A stretch of DNA of 64,000 nucleotides from Thinopyrum elongatum (lineage: Eukaryota; Streptophyta; Magnoliopsida; Poales; Poaceae), in the NCBI GenBank assembly GCA_011799875.1, contig CM022302.1, positions 50,285,381 to 50,349,380 of the forward strand, in the 5' to 3' direction. The notes under the pieces are model-generated. The model was given only the letters and a program-made list of their open reading frames with translations, ran no database searches and had not been told where the DNA came from. A program made the position numbers and the translations under genes. Positions 34,364 to 44,989 of this stretch are shown here, piece after piece (position 1 is the stretch's first letter; each line of letters begins with the position of its first letter).

Positions 34364-34989
34364 GCGCGGCAGCAGTTTTTTTTCTTCCTTTTAGTAGATT
34401 TATGTTTTCAATATGCAGAAAAACTGTGGAACTCTTTTTTTTTTGGTGCGCTCTTCCTTTTTTTGGATAGAAAGAAGGGTTCCGCTCTCGCTCGCCGCTA
34501 CTAACGGGGTCTCGGTTGATTTTCCTTCCTTTAGCTACTTTTTAAAGCGCTTTTAAAGCCCCTGACTCTCAAAAAGAGCTGGAGGTTTTGCCTCAACTCA
34601 TTCCATGAATGTTGTTGAAGATTGGCTCGCAACGCAAGTAGCGGCAAGAAAGGAGAGCAAGACTTCCTAAATATCGCCGAATCTATGTCGGGTTTGCCGA
34701 ATTTTGGCCGATTTCGTCTTTAAAAATATTTACAAAAGGGCGTCTGAGAGCGACCTGGGGGCGGCGGTTGGGAACCCGATCGCCTCCACGCCAAAAATAT
34801 TGCCGGTTCGCCCCCAAACGGCGCTTTTTTTCTAGCCCCTGGGGGGAACGGCTCGAGATGCTCTTATGTGATGTTTGTATGAAAGAGAGGGGGCATGCTG
34901 ATGATATGACACGAGGAGGCGACCAGAGTGACAAAACAAGAACTACTGGCTTGCTCTGTCAGTTTGCTGCAGCTAAAGCTGTCTAACTT

Positions 34990-35885
34990 GCCCTTAACGC
35001 AATCCGTGCCTACTAATTTGCCCATTGGTACAGCCACGTACAGGCTCGCAGCCGCAGTGGTGCATTGCGTTTGTCTTGGCAACTTGGTGGCTACTGGACC
35101 CGCTCAGGCAGTAGTTTTAGTATTCGTGATCATACTTGGGCGGACCGAGCAACAACGACTCCTATTTGCAGCACCTTTCCTATTATTGTTTACCGCACGG
35201 ATTATCATACTGATGCTTCTCATGCTCAGATTGAAAGTGTAAATCCAGAAAAAAAGGGTCCAGGTCTCACATGCCACATCTGGCAGATGTTCAAGAACGA
35301 ACAACACTACCTAGAAGGTGTGCAGTGCAAGTGACCCTCCTCTCGGTGGTCAATTTCTCTCACTCCATTGAAGCACAAGCCCGTATAACAATCTATGTAC
35401 TCCATTAGGAATATTTATAGTCGCAACACAAAGTTCCATTCCTTGTAGATGAAGATATGCTCCTTTTATTGCCAGTAGTTGCATCTAGAATTCAAGGTCG
35501 ACAACTCAGATAGAGCGAACACTAGTAAAGTTCTGAACCAACAACCACTCCTAAACGCATTTTCTTTAGTCACTTTCTTCAAGTATACACCTTTGAACAC
35601 GTGTGCTTTAAATGGCCCGTAAGCTACCAAGGGCATCTCCAACAACGTTCATCAAACACTCCCACAAATGTCCAGGGATACGGCACGTCAGGTGTCCCTG
35701 TCCGGACGTGTCCATGGACATTCCGCTGGGCGGACGTCGTCCTACCCAATTTCTTGAAGAGGACGGACACGAGCCATTCAACGTTGATCATACTACTAGT
35801 TCACATGATTTTTACAATGCAAAAGATCCCTAAAACTACAAAAAAACAACAACCGAGTTTTGCTTCGATACACCGCCCCTAAAAG
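34990..35885. repeat. dispersed segment, copy B
   Basis: Second copy of the segment described at 31115-32030; divergence is visible throughout, with several indels. Copies A and B flank the Harbinger-like element 32824-34863. The homology stops after CCCCTAAAAGTTT near 35890. Confidence 0.7.
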
Positions 35886-37110
35886 TTTACACGAATCTTA
35901 AAGTTTCTTAAAAATACTATTTTCAGCCTACTGATCAAACGTATCGAATAGATTGATTTGGATTCCCTACGATGAACCCTAGACCGCAGTCCGCTCAGTC
36001 CACTCCACTCTCTCTGTCCTTTCCCCTTCCCAGTCCGTCCTCTCCTCTTCCCAGTCCGTCCTCTCCTCTTCCCAATCCGATCCATGGCAGATAATCGTAG
36101 CGGCTCCAGCCCCAATGGCGACAAGAGCGACGTCGATGCGGTCGCTCTTCGCATTGCTTTGCCCTGCTCCCATCTAGATCAGGGCGGCAACAGTGAAGGC
36201 GGCTCACGGAGCGATGCGCCTTCCACCTTCGCCCGCCCTCGCAGTGCGGGTGACGTTGTCGGGCTCTCTCGTCCGGCGCGCAGCAACGGGGGGAGCACCG
36301 CCCGCTCCGCCCCACTCCAGGTATGCCACCCCGCCGCCACCACATCCATTGTACCTCCGCAGGGCGTCCATAGGCATCGTTGGTGCTTGTGCCCCCAGTG
36401 GCACCGGCCCGGTCGAGAACGCCCGAGTCAGAGGCACGGGTTGCACGACGCTAGCAGCAACGCGTGAGGTGCTGGTCGATCCCGAGGACGCGCTCATTGC
36501 GTCCGTCCTCCGGCTCTCCTTGACAACGGCGAAGACGGATGCGCGGCGGCGGCGGCGACGGAAGAATGCCAAAGCGCTCTGGCTCACTATCGAGCTGTCG
36601 GGCCGCGAGGCATCGGCGAAGGCGAAGGTGAGGAGGCATGCCTAGGAGCAGGAGCGCTTGATCCGGAGGTTTGTCCGGGGTCACATGGACCTGTCGGACG
36701 ATTCCGACGACAAATCAAGCTCCGACAACAAACCTCCGGCACCCGACGCATATACCGAAGGCCAAAGCAGCACCACCGACCGCAAGGGAAAGGAGGCGGT
36801 GAGGAAATGATGATTTCCTCGGCCTAGTATGTTTAGGGTACTTTCTGATTGAAACTACATCTTTTGGTTGTCCGATGACTGTTTATGCTAGAATTATGCC
36901 CGATTTAACTAGATTTGATGCTAGTTCGTTGATCTACACAAGTTTATTTTCATAAGTGTATGTGTTGCCTGGATACGAGAGGCCGTATTTAAGATACACG
37001 GGTGCGGACGCACCAAAATGAGGAGTGCCCGGCTAGTGCCCACGGACGCGCCTGGAAGTTTCCGCGGGCGTTTGAGGGGCCGGATTTGATGTCTTCGGTT
37101 GTAGATGTTC
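35631..37110 (+). mobile_element. second Harbinger-like element carrying a broken ORF
   Basis: The left end GGGCATCTCCAACAACG and the right end CGGTTGTAGATGTTC are imperfect inverted repeats of the family seen at 32824. The bases outside are CAA on the left (TAA in paralogous copy A) and TTA on the right, so the target duplication is not clean and the exact ends are uncertain. It contains a promoter-like leader and an ORF with several lesions (36084-36810). Confidence 0.5.
36084..36810 (+). pseudogene. broken passenger ORF of the second Harbinger-like element
   Basis: It starts MADNRSGSSPNGDKSDVDA at 36084. A leader with TCCCAGTCCGTCCTCTCC repeats precedes it. The frame shifts twice (near 36180 and 36330) into a stretch that includes VDPEDALIASVLRLSLTTA and KNAKALWLTIELSGREA. 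A TAG at 36643-36645 interrupts it. The same frame then continues through ERLIRRFVRGHMDLSDDSDD to a TGA at 36808-36810. The C-terminus is Asp/Ser-rich and acidic, as in the intact passenger protein, but the two are not obviously homologous. No named domain is recognised. Confidence 0.5.
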
Positions 37111-37113
37111 TTA

Positions 37114-37454
37114 GCATCAAGACTAGGACTAGTGAAACACACTAGACATGGATAGTAAGAAAGACTACTACACATGAACAATAAGCATAAGAAAGACTAC
37201 TACACATGAACAATAAGCATAATTTCCATGGATCATAAAGTTTAACACAACACCATATGACTGATCTTCAAGCTCAAAGCATACCATGAAGGTCAGCACA
37301 CTACCACACCTACATATCGACCATACTTGCAAACTAGGACAGTACACATGCTTTGATTCACAAGCTAGCTAGTACCACATCCATGATAGTATCGTCGAAA
37401 CCGACATGGAAAAAACAACGTGAACAACATAGGAACCTATAAGCAAAACTTACC
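37114..37454. other. spacer with a 32-bp tandem duplication
   Basis: AAGAAAGACTACTACACATG plus the following bases to AATAAGCAT occurs twice in tandem at about 37159-37222. The rest is AT-rich with no gene recognised. Confidence 0.4.
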
Positions 37455-38310
37455 AGGATAACAATTCATCATCACTATCTACCACAAATATCACATGCTT
37501 ATAGATCGACAATCTATGATGCTACCACATGCTCGTAGATCTACTCATACCACATGCTCACAGATCTATTCCTAGCACATGCTTAGAGATCTAAGCTCGA
37601 ACAAGTAGGGAGAATGGCGTGATCGAACTTACAGCCATCTGTGAAGCTGGATGGAGGCACGGAACAAGTTGAAAAAGAGGAAGAAGACAAATCACCGCCG
37701 CCATCTATTGCGGTCCAAGGTAGGAAATGGTGGTGGGGATATCAGCGTTTAGCCGAAGGTACCTAAATAGGGTGACGATTCGGAGGGCGGTGACCCAATT
37801 CCTCTCGCCATCGCCCTACTCGCAAGAGCTTGGTACCACGTACCCGTCACTATACGCCACGAGCCACGAGCCTGGCTTAGGGGAACGAGCGATTCGGTCG
37901 TTCCAAGCGGGCCTGATTGGGAGGTATTTTAAACACCGCGCCAACCAAGACTTGGATGCAGACGAGGCTACCAACAAACTATTTTTGCACCCCGCGGGCC
38001 TGTTTGGGTGTGGTGCGGGCTTCCAAATGCGTCTGTAGAGTCTCTCAGCAAAATAAAAATTGATATAGTCTCGTGGTATATAATTTTTTTCCTTGGAGAT
38101 TCAAATATGAAAAGGATGATTTTTGAATGGGATTGGTTTGATTTTTTTTTTGAGCAAACATGATTTGTTATATTAGCCGGTTAAGTGAACCGAAAAAAAT
38201 ATCATGGGGTTATGCGGACCACCCATTTACTTTAGAGGTAAAATGGACTTCTTTCTTTTGTTAAACTGAAATGAAATAGAAATCACTACAGAACGCGATC
38301 CCCTTTGTCA
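37455..38310 (+). repeat. mTERF unit 2 upstream flank
   Basis: Colinear with 12262-12678 plus 25997-26420, without the tandem duplication found in unit 1. It ends at CCCCTTTGTCAGTTTC, where the Veju-like element has inserted (38311-38315 is its target duplication). Confidence 0.75.
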
Positions 38311-38315
38311 GTTTC

Positions 38316-40744
38316 TGTTAGAGTTGTGTCGAATATTGTGTACAATGTAGGTTACAGTTGGACTCTGAGTAGTATTGTGTTTACAGGGTATGGAGTCGTG
38401 TCCTAGTAGGACACTTGTATCCTACGCCTCTCATATATAGTGAGGATAGACACACGATGTAACCTATGCCAACATAATAGCACAGACGCGCAAGGGGAGC
38501 CGGTGCCGGGGTGGCCGGTGTGCGGTATTGTGACGGTGTCACGGGGAGGAGCGTCCGTAGTCAGGCCCTGAGGATGTAGGCATATCGGTGAACCTCGTTA
38601 ACAAATTTCGGTATCGTGCTCGTGTGATTGCTTGGTCCTCAGATGATCGACTACGCGTCTCGGATTTATTTTAACAAGTGGTATCATGAGCAAGGATCGA
38701 TTTGAGGATGTGTATCGTTGATCTAGAGGAGAGAAGCGCTCGGCGTGGATTAACATTGTTCGTATGGACGTCGCAACAGATTGACTTGTACGGACGAGGG
38801 CTGATCCGAACAGAGACGTTTTTTGGAATAGCAATCGGAAGGAGGCAGAGTTCTCGGCGAGATCTAACTAGGCGGTTGCATCGGATTGACGAAGCAGCGT
38901 CGCGTACGCTTGGAGTTGCAGTGCGATGGATCGATCAAGAGGCTACGGGCAAGCGGGCCAGGTGCTGGCTAGCTGCAAGCCGAAGCAGCAGCAGCGCAGA
39001 CGGCCGGCTTAGGCAAGACCCCAGCTTGGGAACAGGGCCCATCAAGGCACGACGCGGTGAGCTAATCGATCGCAAGGAGCAGACTGCTGGTGTTGACAAG
39101 GAAAGATTTCACGGGATTTGTTTTGAGAAAAAAAGGAGACCGAGTCTCCAAGTATGACACGAAAGATAGGCTGTACAAAGGACCATGACGCTAACGGGTA
39201 CCAGGTTTGAGGTTGAGAAGTTCGACGGGACTCAAAACTTTAGGTTATGTCAGACAAGGGTGAAGATTTGTTGGCACAACAGGGATGCTTGAAAGCGTTG
39301 TGGGAAGTCATGTCAGCTAAGATGGAATTATAATGTGATGGAGGGAAATTCCCGAAAGGCGATTTGGGAGCCTCGAGCATGTCATGCAACCGGACAAGTT
39401 CGGATCGGTCGGACTTGACAATCTGACGGATCGACTTGGATGTCGGTCGGAACAGAAGACGGTGGTGGGATCGACGACGACGACGATATTGGAGCGTGAT
39501 GCTGATAGTGACCAATTTCTGGGTGTGGAAACATGTGGCGCAGGTCTGAGGACTTGTGTGGCTCCGACAAGACTATGGTGCGGGGTTGATTCAAGGCGGT
39601 GTAAACACAAAGCTTGAAGTCGACGGGGCGCGAGGGTGGACTGATCATCTACCATGGAGTCATGCTGAAGGTGGAGCTGGATTGAGGGGCTACGGTGTAA
39701 GGACCCAGAGGATCGAAGCCTATTTCAGCGGGAAAAAAACGACTGACATGCATTTCGGACTGGAGCCTAGTGGTCTGATGGAAGCGTGAAACTCGTCATC
39801 GGTCGGTGATGATCGATGGTACTCTGCAGTAGGGGTTGAGTGGTGTGGGTTCGCGATCCTTGACACTCGGCGGCGGCAGCAGAGGCTCGACGCGGTAACA
39901 ACGCCGAGGCGTGCGGTTCACATGAGACATGGGGACGGGCCAGGGCTCTGGTGGTCATACATGTCGTGAGACAACTGTGAATTTGACTCGGGATGACTAC
40001 AAGCAACGGTGAAATTCCTTCAAGTTTCAGACAGGCGGTCAAGGAAGAGCGGTGATGTTGAGTTCAGATAACTCTTATGTGTGACGCTCAATATGTGAGT
40101 TGTTCACTTTCATGCAGGTTAGTGATCGCTGTGTGATGGTGTTGAACGTATACTCTGGAAGTTGGGAGCACAAACTAGAATGAGGGGAACTTAATTTCGT
40201 TCGAGCGTTGATGGTGGTCAAGAAAAGGATGGACTACAAATTGCATGTGGAGTCACATGGAGTCTTTGGAGTAGCAGCGGTAGTCATGGGATAAACTCAA
40301 GTCCTATGTACATGGAAGTTTGACGCATGGACGAATTCAAGGTGGTGAAGGATATTCGCCAAGGTGGAGTTTGTTAGAGTTGTGTCGAATATTATATACA
40401 AGATAGGTTACAGTTGGACTCTGAGTTGTATTGTGTTTACAGGGTATGTAGTCGTGTCCTAGTAAAACACTTGTATCCTACGTCTCTCATATATAGTGAG
40501 GATAGACACACGATGTAACATATGCCAACGTAATAGCACATGAACGCAGGGGCAGCCGGCGGCATCTGCCGGCGTCCAGAGCGACCGGGTGCGGTATTGT
40601 AGCGGTGTCATGGGGAGGAGCGCCCATAGTCAGGTCCCGGGGATGTAGACATATCGGTGAACCTCGTTAACAAATCTTGGTGTTGTACTTGTGTGATTGC
40701 TTGGTCCTCGGATGATCGACGATGGCCTCGTATTTATTCTAACA
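38316..40744 (+). mobile_element. 2.4 kb non-autonomous LTR retrotransposon, Veju-like, TSD GTTTC
   Basis: LTRs lie at 38316-38676 (361 bp) and 40372-40744 (373 bp), starting TGTTAGAGTTGTGTCG and ending TAACA. The target duplication GTTTC (38311-38315, 40745-40749) is perfect. After the first LTR comes TGGTATCATGAGC (38679-38691), an initiator-Met-type primer site. The second LTR is preceded by AAGGTGGAGTT. The size and LTR length resemble the Triticeae element Veju, as I remember it. The interior has a decayed Copia gag start (FEVEKFDGTQNFRL, about 39209-39250) and no usable ORF. The LTRs differ at about 10 percent of sites, so this is an old insertion. It lies just upstream of mTERF copy 2, between promoter and coding sequence. 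Confidence 0.8.
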
Positions 40745-40777
40745 GTTTCTCCGCTCGCCGCCGCCGCCGTTTGCGCC

Positions 40778-41577
40778 ATGCTCCGCCTCGTGAAGTGCAT
40801 CCTCACCCAACAGCTCTCTTCTCCCTCCGCCTCCACCATACCCCCTTTCTTCTCCCTCCGCCTCATCTCAACCGCGGCGCTCCCCGTTCTTGCAAACCCC
40901 GGTGCCGGCGGCTTCGCCGTCCAAGACTACCTCGTCGCCACCTGCAAACTCACTCGAGCGCTGGGGAGTGCGGGGTAGATGTTCGACATATTGCTTCGTT
41001 GTGCATCAATGTGCCGAGGCTTCTGACCACCAACCCCGAGCTTGTCCGGGCGATGGCAGCATGCGCCGAAGGTGTAGGCATGCCCCGCGGCTCTGGGATG
41101 TTCAGGGAAGCGCTGCAGGCCGTCGCGTTCCTCACGGAGGAGGAGATCGCCACCAAACTGGACTACTTGAAGAACACGTTCAAGTGGTCCGATGCCGAGG
41201 TGCTCATTGCTCTGTCTAAGTATCCATCATTGCTGAGGAGATCAAAGGACATGCTCCTGCGTAAGTCCGAGTTCCTTATCCTTAAGCTGGGGTTGGAACC
41301 GGCCTACATTGCTCGTCTGCCGGGAATGCTCTGTCTTAGCCTGGAGGGCCGGCTCAGGCCTCGGCACCACGTTATAATGTTTCTAATGGCAAATGGATTG
41401 CTGAAGCGCGTCCCGAAATACTATCCAATCTTCAAGGCAACCGATAAGGTATTCTTTGAGGCGTATATATGCCCTCATAAGAAAGCTGCACCGCTCCTCG
41501 CTGACTACTATGCCACAGCTTGCCGAGGGGAAGTGCCCACAGGATTCACTTTGACAGGAACCAAGAATGGGCTATGA
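40778..41577 (+). pseudogene. mTERF-family gene, copy 2 (start and C-terminus kept, central deletion)
   Basis: ATG at 40778 opens a targeting-peptide-like start (MLRLVKCILTQQLSSPSAS) that runs in frame to 40978 and stops. Relative to copy 1, about 390 bp (copy 1 positions about 27860-28248) are missing, with a frameshift at the joint near 40960. From 40966 the correct frame resumes (ECGVDVRHIASLCIN) and runs to the natural end at 41577 (LTGTKNGL). The deletion removes four or so mTERF repeats. Coding divergence from copy 1 in the shared part is about 7-8 percent. The promoter is separated from the gene by the Veju-like element. Confidence 0.75.
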
Positions 41578-43030
41578 AAATTGGGACTGCGTATGTCACA
41601 ACCAAAATTTCTCTCCCTGTGGTAAGGTGCTAACTCCTGTCACGGTGTTCTTTGCCTTAGTGGATGTTGTTTGTCCGCTGTTGGCTGTTATATGTCTGTT
41701 CGATACTTGTTTGGTCGTTGCTAATTTGCAATGAAACTGATAATTTGATTCCTGAATCCTGATATGTTAATGCCATCATGTGTCTCTGAGGTTCACCCAA
41801 TTCTGAGATAACGTACATGTAAAAGGGTGTGATATATGTAAATCCTTAGATGGCTGCAAGCCTTCAGCTTGCATTCTCTTTTCTTAACATTCTGAAGCTA
41901 GATGATATACTCCTTTATGAGATGCATAAAGATTGCAATGATAATAGGATGCACCTCAGCAACTCTGTAGGGTGCAAGAAGTTCAACTCAATATTTTCAT
42001 AACTCTGTACTATGTCCTTATCTCCAATAATATTATGTTAATTCAGCAACTCTGTGGGCTGCAAAGATTTATGTTAACCCGGAATAAAAAAAAAAGGTTC
42101 ACTTTATAGTTGTTGCTTTTATCTTATGAATTTATGAGAAACTTCATATTTGTCTACAGTGACCATATTGAGCAGAATGCAATGTGGATTTCAGGAGATT
42201 GTTGCTTCTGATAAGTTGGTTTAATTAAATTAAATTTAGGAATGGGAATGCAATATGGCTTCCTATGTTGAGCAGAATTAGGATTTCTCTATAAGATGAA
42301 GCTCCTGTCTTTTTGGGGGATAAAAGACGCATGTACCTCTATTCTTTAACTATGCAATCTTTGCACTGTTTTGCTAAAAAAAACCTTGTACTCATGTTTT
42401 TGCTAAGTATTGTTGGTCGGTTTCTGTATCGTGCTTATATAGATTTTTTTTAAGCCCGTCAAAAGTTCCATCTTCAATTGTTCTTAACAGATGCTTTGAT
42501 GCCTAAGCTTGCAAATTCTATAAACATTTATACATTATACTCGATGCTTGTTCAGTGCCTAGCATGGCTATAGTTTACACTTGTCCCAACATTGAAAGTT
42601 GTGAACCTGTTGAGATAATATCGAGCAACAACATCTAACCTTTTTCAGGCGGTCAATGGATCAGTTTCAACAATACGTTAGGCGCTTTTCTTGCTGGTAA
42701 TGATGCATTAGGCTTTAGTTAAACAATATGTAACCTTTTTCAGGCGGTCAATGGAAAGAAAATCGAAAAAAAGGAGGCACATCGTGCATTTAAGAGCATG
42801 ATGGCAGTGTGTTTCTTGATATAACTGTAACTGCAAATGATATCTGTTGATTTCTGAAAGTATGCACCGCGATCCTCTCTGTCGGATGACCCTTGATGAA
42901 AATTTGCAATATCTGTTATATTTTTAATTTAAGAGGCAGAAGTGTGTGATCAACACAGTGCAGATCAGTGTCTTAAATGAATCTGCCGTGCTGCCCTAGC
43001 TACTATATATACACACACACCAAATCTCAA
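41578..43030 (+). repeat. 3' flank of mTERF copy 2
   Basis: Colinear with 28861-30330; see that entry. It ends after the short CA repeat near 43020. No gene is seen. Confidence 0.75.
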
Positions 43031-43512
43031 TTTTGTTGTGGTGGTGCAATTTTGCCGAATGCACCAAAGCACGCTATGAGAACATACCATAACAGACTGA
43101 CGAGTATGCACGGCCTCCTAAATTATTCTTTGCCTACACGAATAAGATTACTGATCTATAACTAAATATTGCAGGAGTTCCTGTGCGGTTTGGACACTAC
43201 AGTACATGTTGTCATAGAACGGGGATAAAATGACCGATAATTTCAACCAGGTCATTGAATGCCTAAATTAAATTTGTACTTTGTTTGGCTTGAAAGCTAT
43301 GCTAATGTAAGTGTCCGTTATCAAATATAGGGAAAGATAGATATAGATATTTTCAGGTGGAAAATATGTACAGCCTTACTGCATTCAAATTGCAACGTGG
43401 TTCGCCTCGAATCATATAACTTCCCCATAACGGTTAGCGCTACATCAAGGATATTTTCATTTATTTCATATGCCTCATGATTTCAACTAACACACCGCTC
43501 TCTCTTCTACAG
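43031..43512. other. unassigned AT-rich stretch
   Basis: No ORF or repeat of note. Its end holds the pyrimidine tract CTCTCTCTTCTACAG, the likely 3' splice site of the exon that follows. An upstream exon should lie here or further left but was not found. Confidence 0.3.
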
Positions 43513-43845
43513 AAGGAGGTGTACGATGCCCAGCAAGCAGTGCAAACTAATGGTTCAGAAGATGACGTACAATTAATCAACGATCCTGATGGTTCCAACA
43601 AACCCGACACGACCAACTCCCAAAAGGATACCGGTACACCCGACTCCCTCAAAAGTAAGAGAGCACGTGGACGCCCGAGGAAGAATGTTGATCCCAAGGA
43701 AGCATCAAAAACAAAAAGTCTTAAAGAACTGAAACTTAAATTTGACAGCAAGACCATAGCCAAACAAGTGTCTTCGTTATCATCACGGTCACGCAGAGAC
43801 CCTAAACCATCACAAGCTTTGTTGAGCCCATTCAAACACAAATAG
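43513..43845 (+). CDS. terminal exon with an AT-hook motif
   Basis: After a pyrimidine-rich AG splice site, 110 codons run to a TAG. The translation begins KEVYDAQQAVQTNGSEDD, is polar and Lys/Ser-rich, and has one AT-hook (KRARGRPRKN) at about residues 49-58. It ends SQALLSPFKHK. AT-hooks bind the minor groove of AT-rich DNA. A basic tail ending in SPF-x-K is seen in plant proteins linked to Ulp1-type transposon genes, which is suggestive next to the Ulp1-like genes at 56-63 kb, but this is inference. The gene's 5' part is missing, so this is a fragment or an isolated exon. Confidence 0.45.
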   Translation, partial: KEVYDAQQAVQTNGSEDDVQLINDPDGSNKPDTTNSQKDTGTPDSLKSKRARGRPRKNVDPKEASKTKSLKELKLKFDSKTIAKQVSSLSSRSRRDPKPSQALLSPFKHK

Positions 43846-44421
43846 GTAGCATCAATTGATACATGATCATGCTTATGCTCTACTTTTAGCATCATTTGAT
43901 ACCTGTTCAGTTCTTATCATAAAGTGGAAATAGGTACTTTTGGTAATCATGAGCATCCTCTACTTATTGCAATAACTAATGCATCCTCAGTACAAAGCTT
44001 GAATTGGCAATAGGTAGTATTGGCAATCATTTGCATGCTTTACTTTTGGCAAAAACTAATGCATAGTTGAGTTATAACCGGTCATAGATATGGCTGGAAC
44101 ATCTTGAGTTATCATCACGGTCACGCAGAGACCCTAAACCATCATCAGCTTTGTTGAGCCCATTCAAACACAAATAGGTAGCATCAATTGGTACATGTTC
44201 ATGCTCATGCTCTACTTTTAGCATCATTTGATACATGTTCAGTTCTTATCAGAAAGTGGAAATAGGTACTTTTGGCAATCATGAGCATCCTCTACTTATT
44301 GCAATAACTAATGCATCCTCAATACAAAGCTTGAATTGGCAATCATTTGCATGCTTTACTTTTGGCAAAAATTAATGCATAGTTCAGTTGTAACTGGTCA
44401 TAGATATGGCTGTAACATCCT
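43776..44421 (+). repeat. 332-bp tandem duplication spanning the end of the AT-hook exon
   Basis: GTTATCATCACGGTCACGC starts at 43776 and again at 44108. The second copy repeats the last coding bases (GAGCCCATTCAAACACAAATAG) and the 3' flank, with a short internal deletion. A third start (GAGTTATAC) appears at 44420 but stops at once. Confidence 0.8.
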
Positions 44422-44569
44422 GAGTTATACACTGAACATAATCATGCCAAGCTATAACTACCATGGTCATAGTAGTAGAGTTCCTAGCATGCATCACCGT
44501 ACGATAGTAAAACGGCAGAATAACACAGCAAACATAACATAGACCATCGTACGATAATTGAGTTGCTAA

Positions 44570-44764
44570 GGCCTTGTACAATGCAAGGTGCTTAGGGGAG
44601 GTGCTTAGAGAAATAAACCAGACTTTTCTGAAGCACCGGTGCTTATTTGTACATGGTAGACGCTTAACTAGGCGTCTCTCCTGTAGAAATAGGCACCGGT
44701 GCTTCAGAAAAACCCGGTTTATTTTTCTAAGCACCACCCTAAGCATCTAGCATTGTACAAGGCC
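44570..44764. mobile_element. 195-bp hairpin MITE, TSD TAA
   Basis: The ends are GGCCTTGTACAATGC and its complement. The arms pair over roughly 80 bp each (GCACCGGTGCTT occurs in both), with a short loop around ACGCTTAACTAGGCGT, itself an inverted repeat. TAA flanks both sides (44567-44569 and 44765-44767), which fits a Tourist/Harbinger-type MITE. Confidence 0.8.
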
Positions 44765-44989
44765 TAACATGCATCAGCAAAATAGTATTAACAACTTAGA
44801 CCACTTAACCAGAGTAGCAGCAAACACTTAAGATAAACGGAAGATTAACCATCGCACAACATAAGTTCAGACACACCATAGGACATAAGTTTTAGAGTCA
44901 AACAACGAAGAAACATATATAACATAAAAGGACACGGCGGTCCTGGGGCAGCAGCAGTAGTCTAGCAGCACATTAATTCTCTCCCTTCT

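Larger units (their letters stand above)
32824..34863 (+). mobile_element. PIF/Harbinger-like element with intact passenger gene, TSD TTA
   Basis: The terminal inverted repeats are GAGCATCTCCAGCCG (32824-32838) and CGGCTCGAGATGCTC (34849-34863), 14 of 15 complementary. They are flanked by TTA on both sides (32821-32823 and 34864-34866). A 3-bp TTA/TAA duplication with short terminal repeats is typical of PIF/Harbinger elements. The 2040-bp element is GC-rich and has no DDE transposase, so it is non-autonomous. It carries one gene with TATA box, leader and an uninterrupted ORF (33323-34363). Confidence 0.8.
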
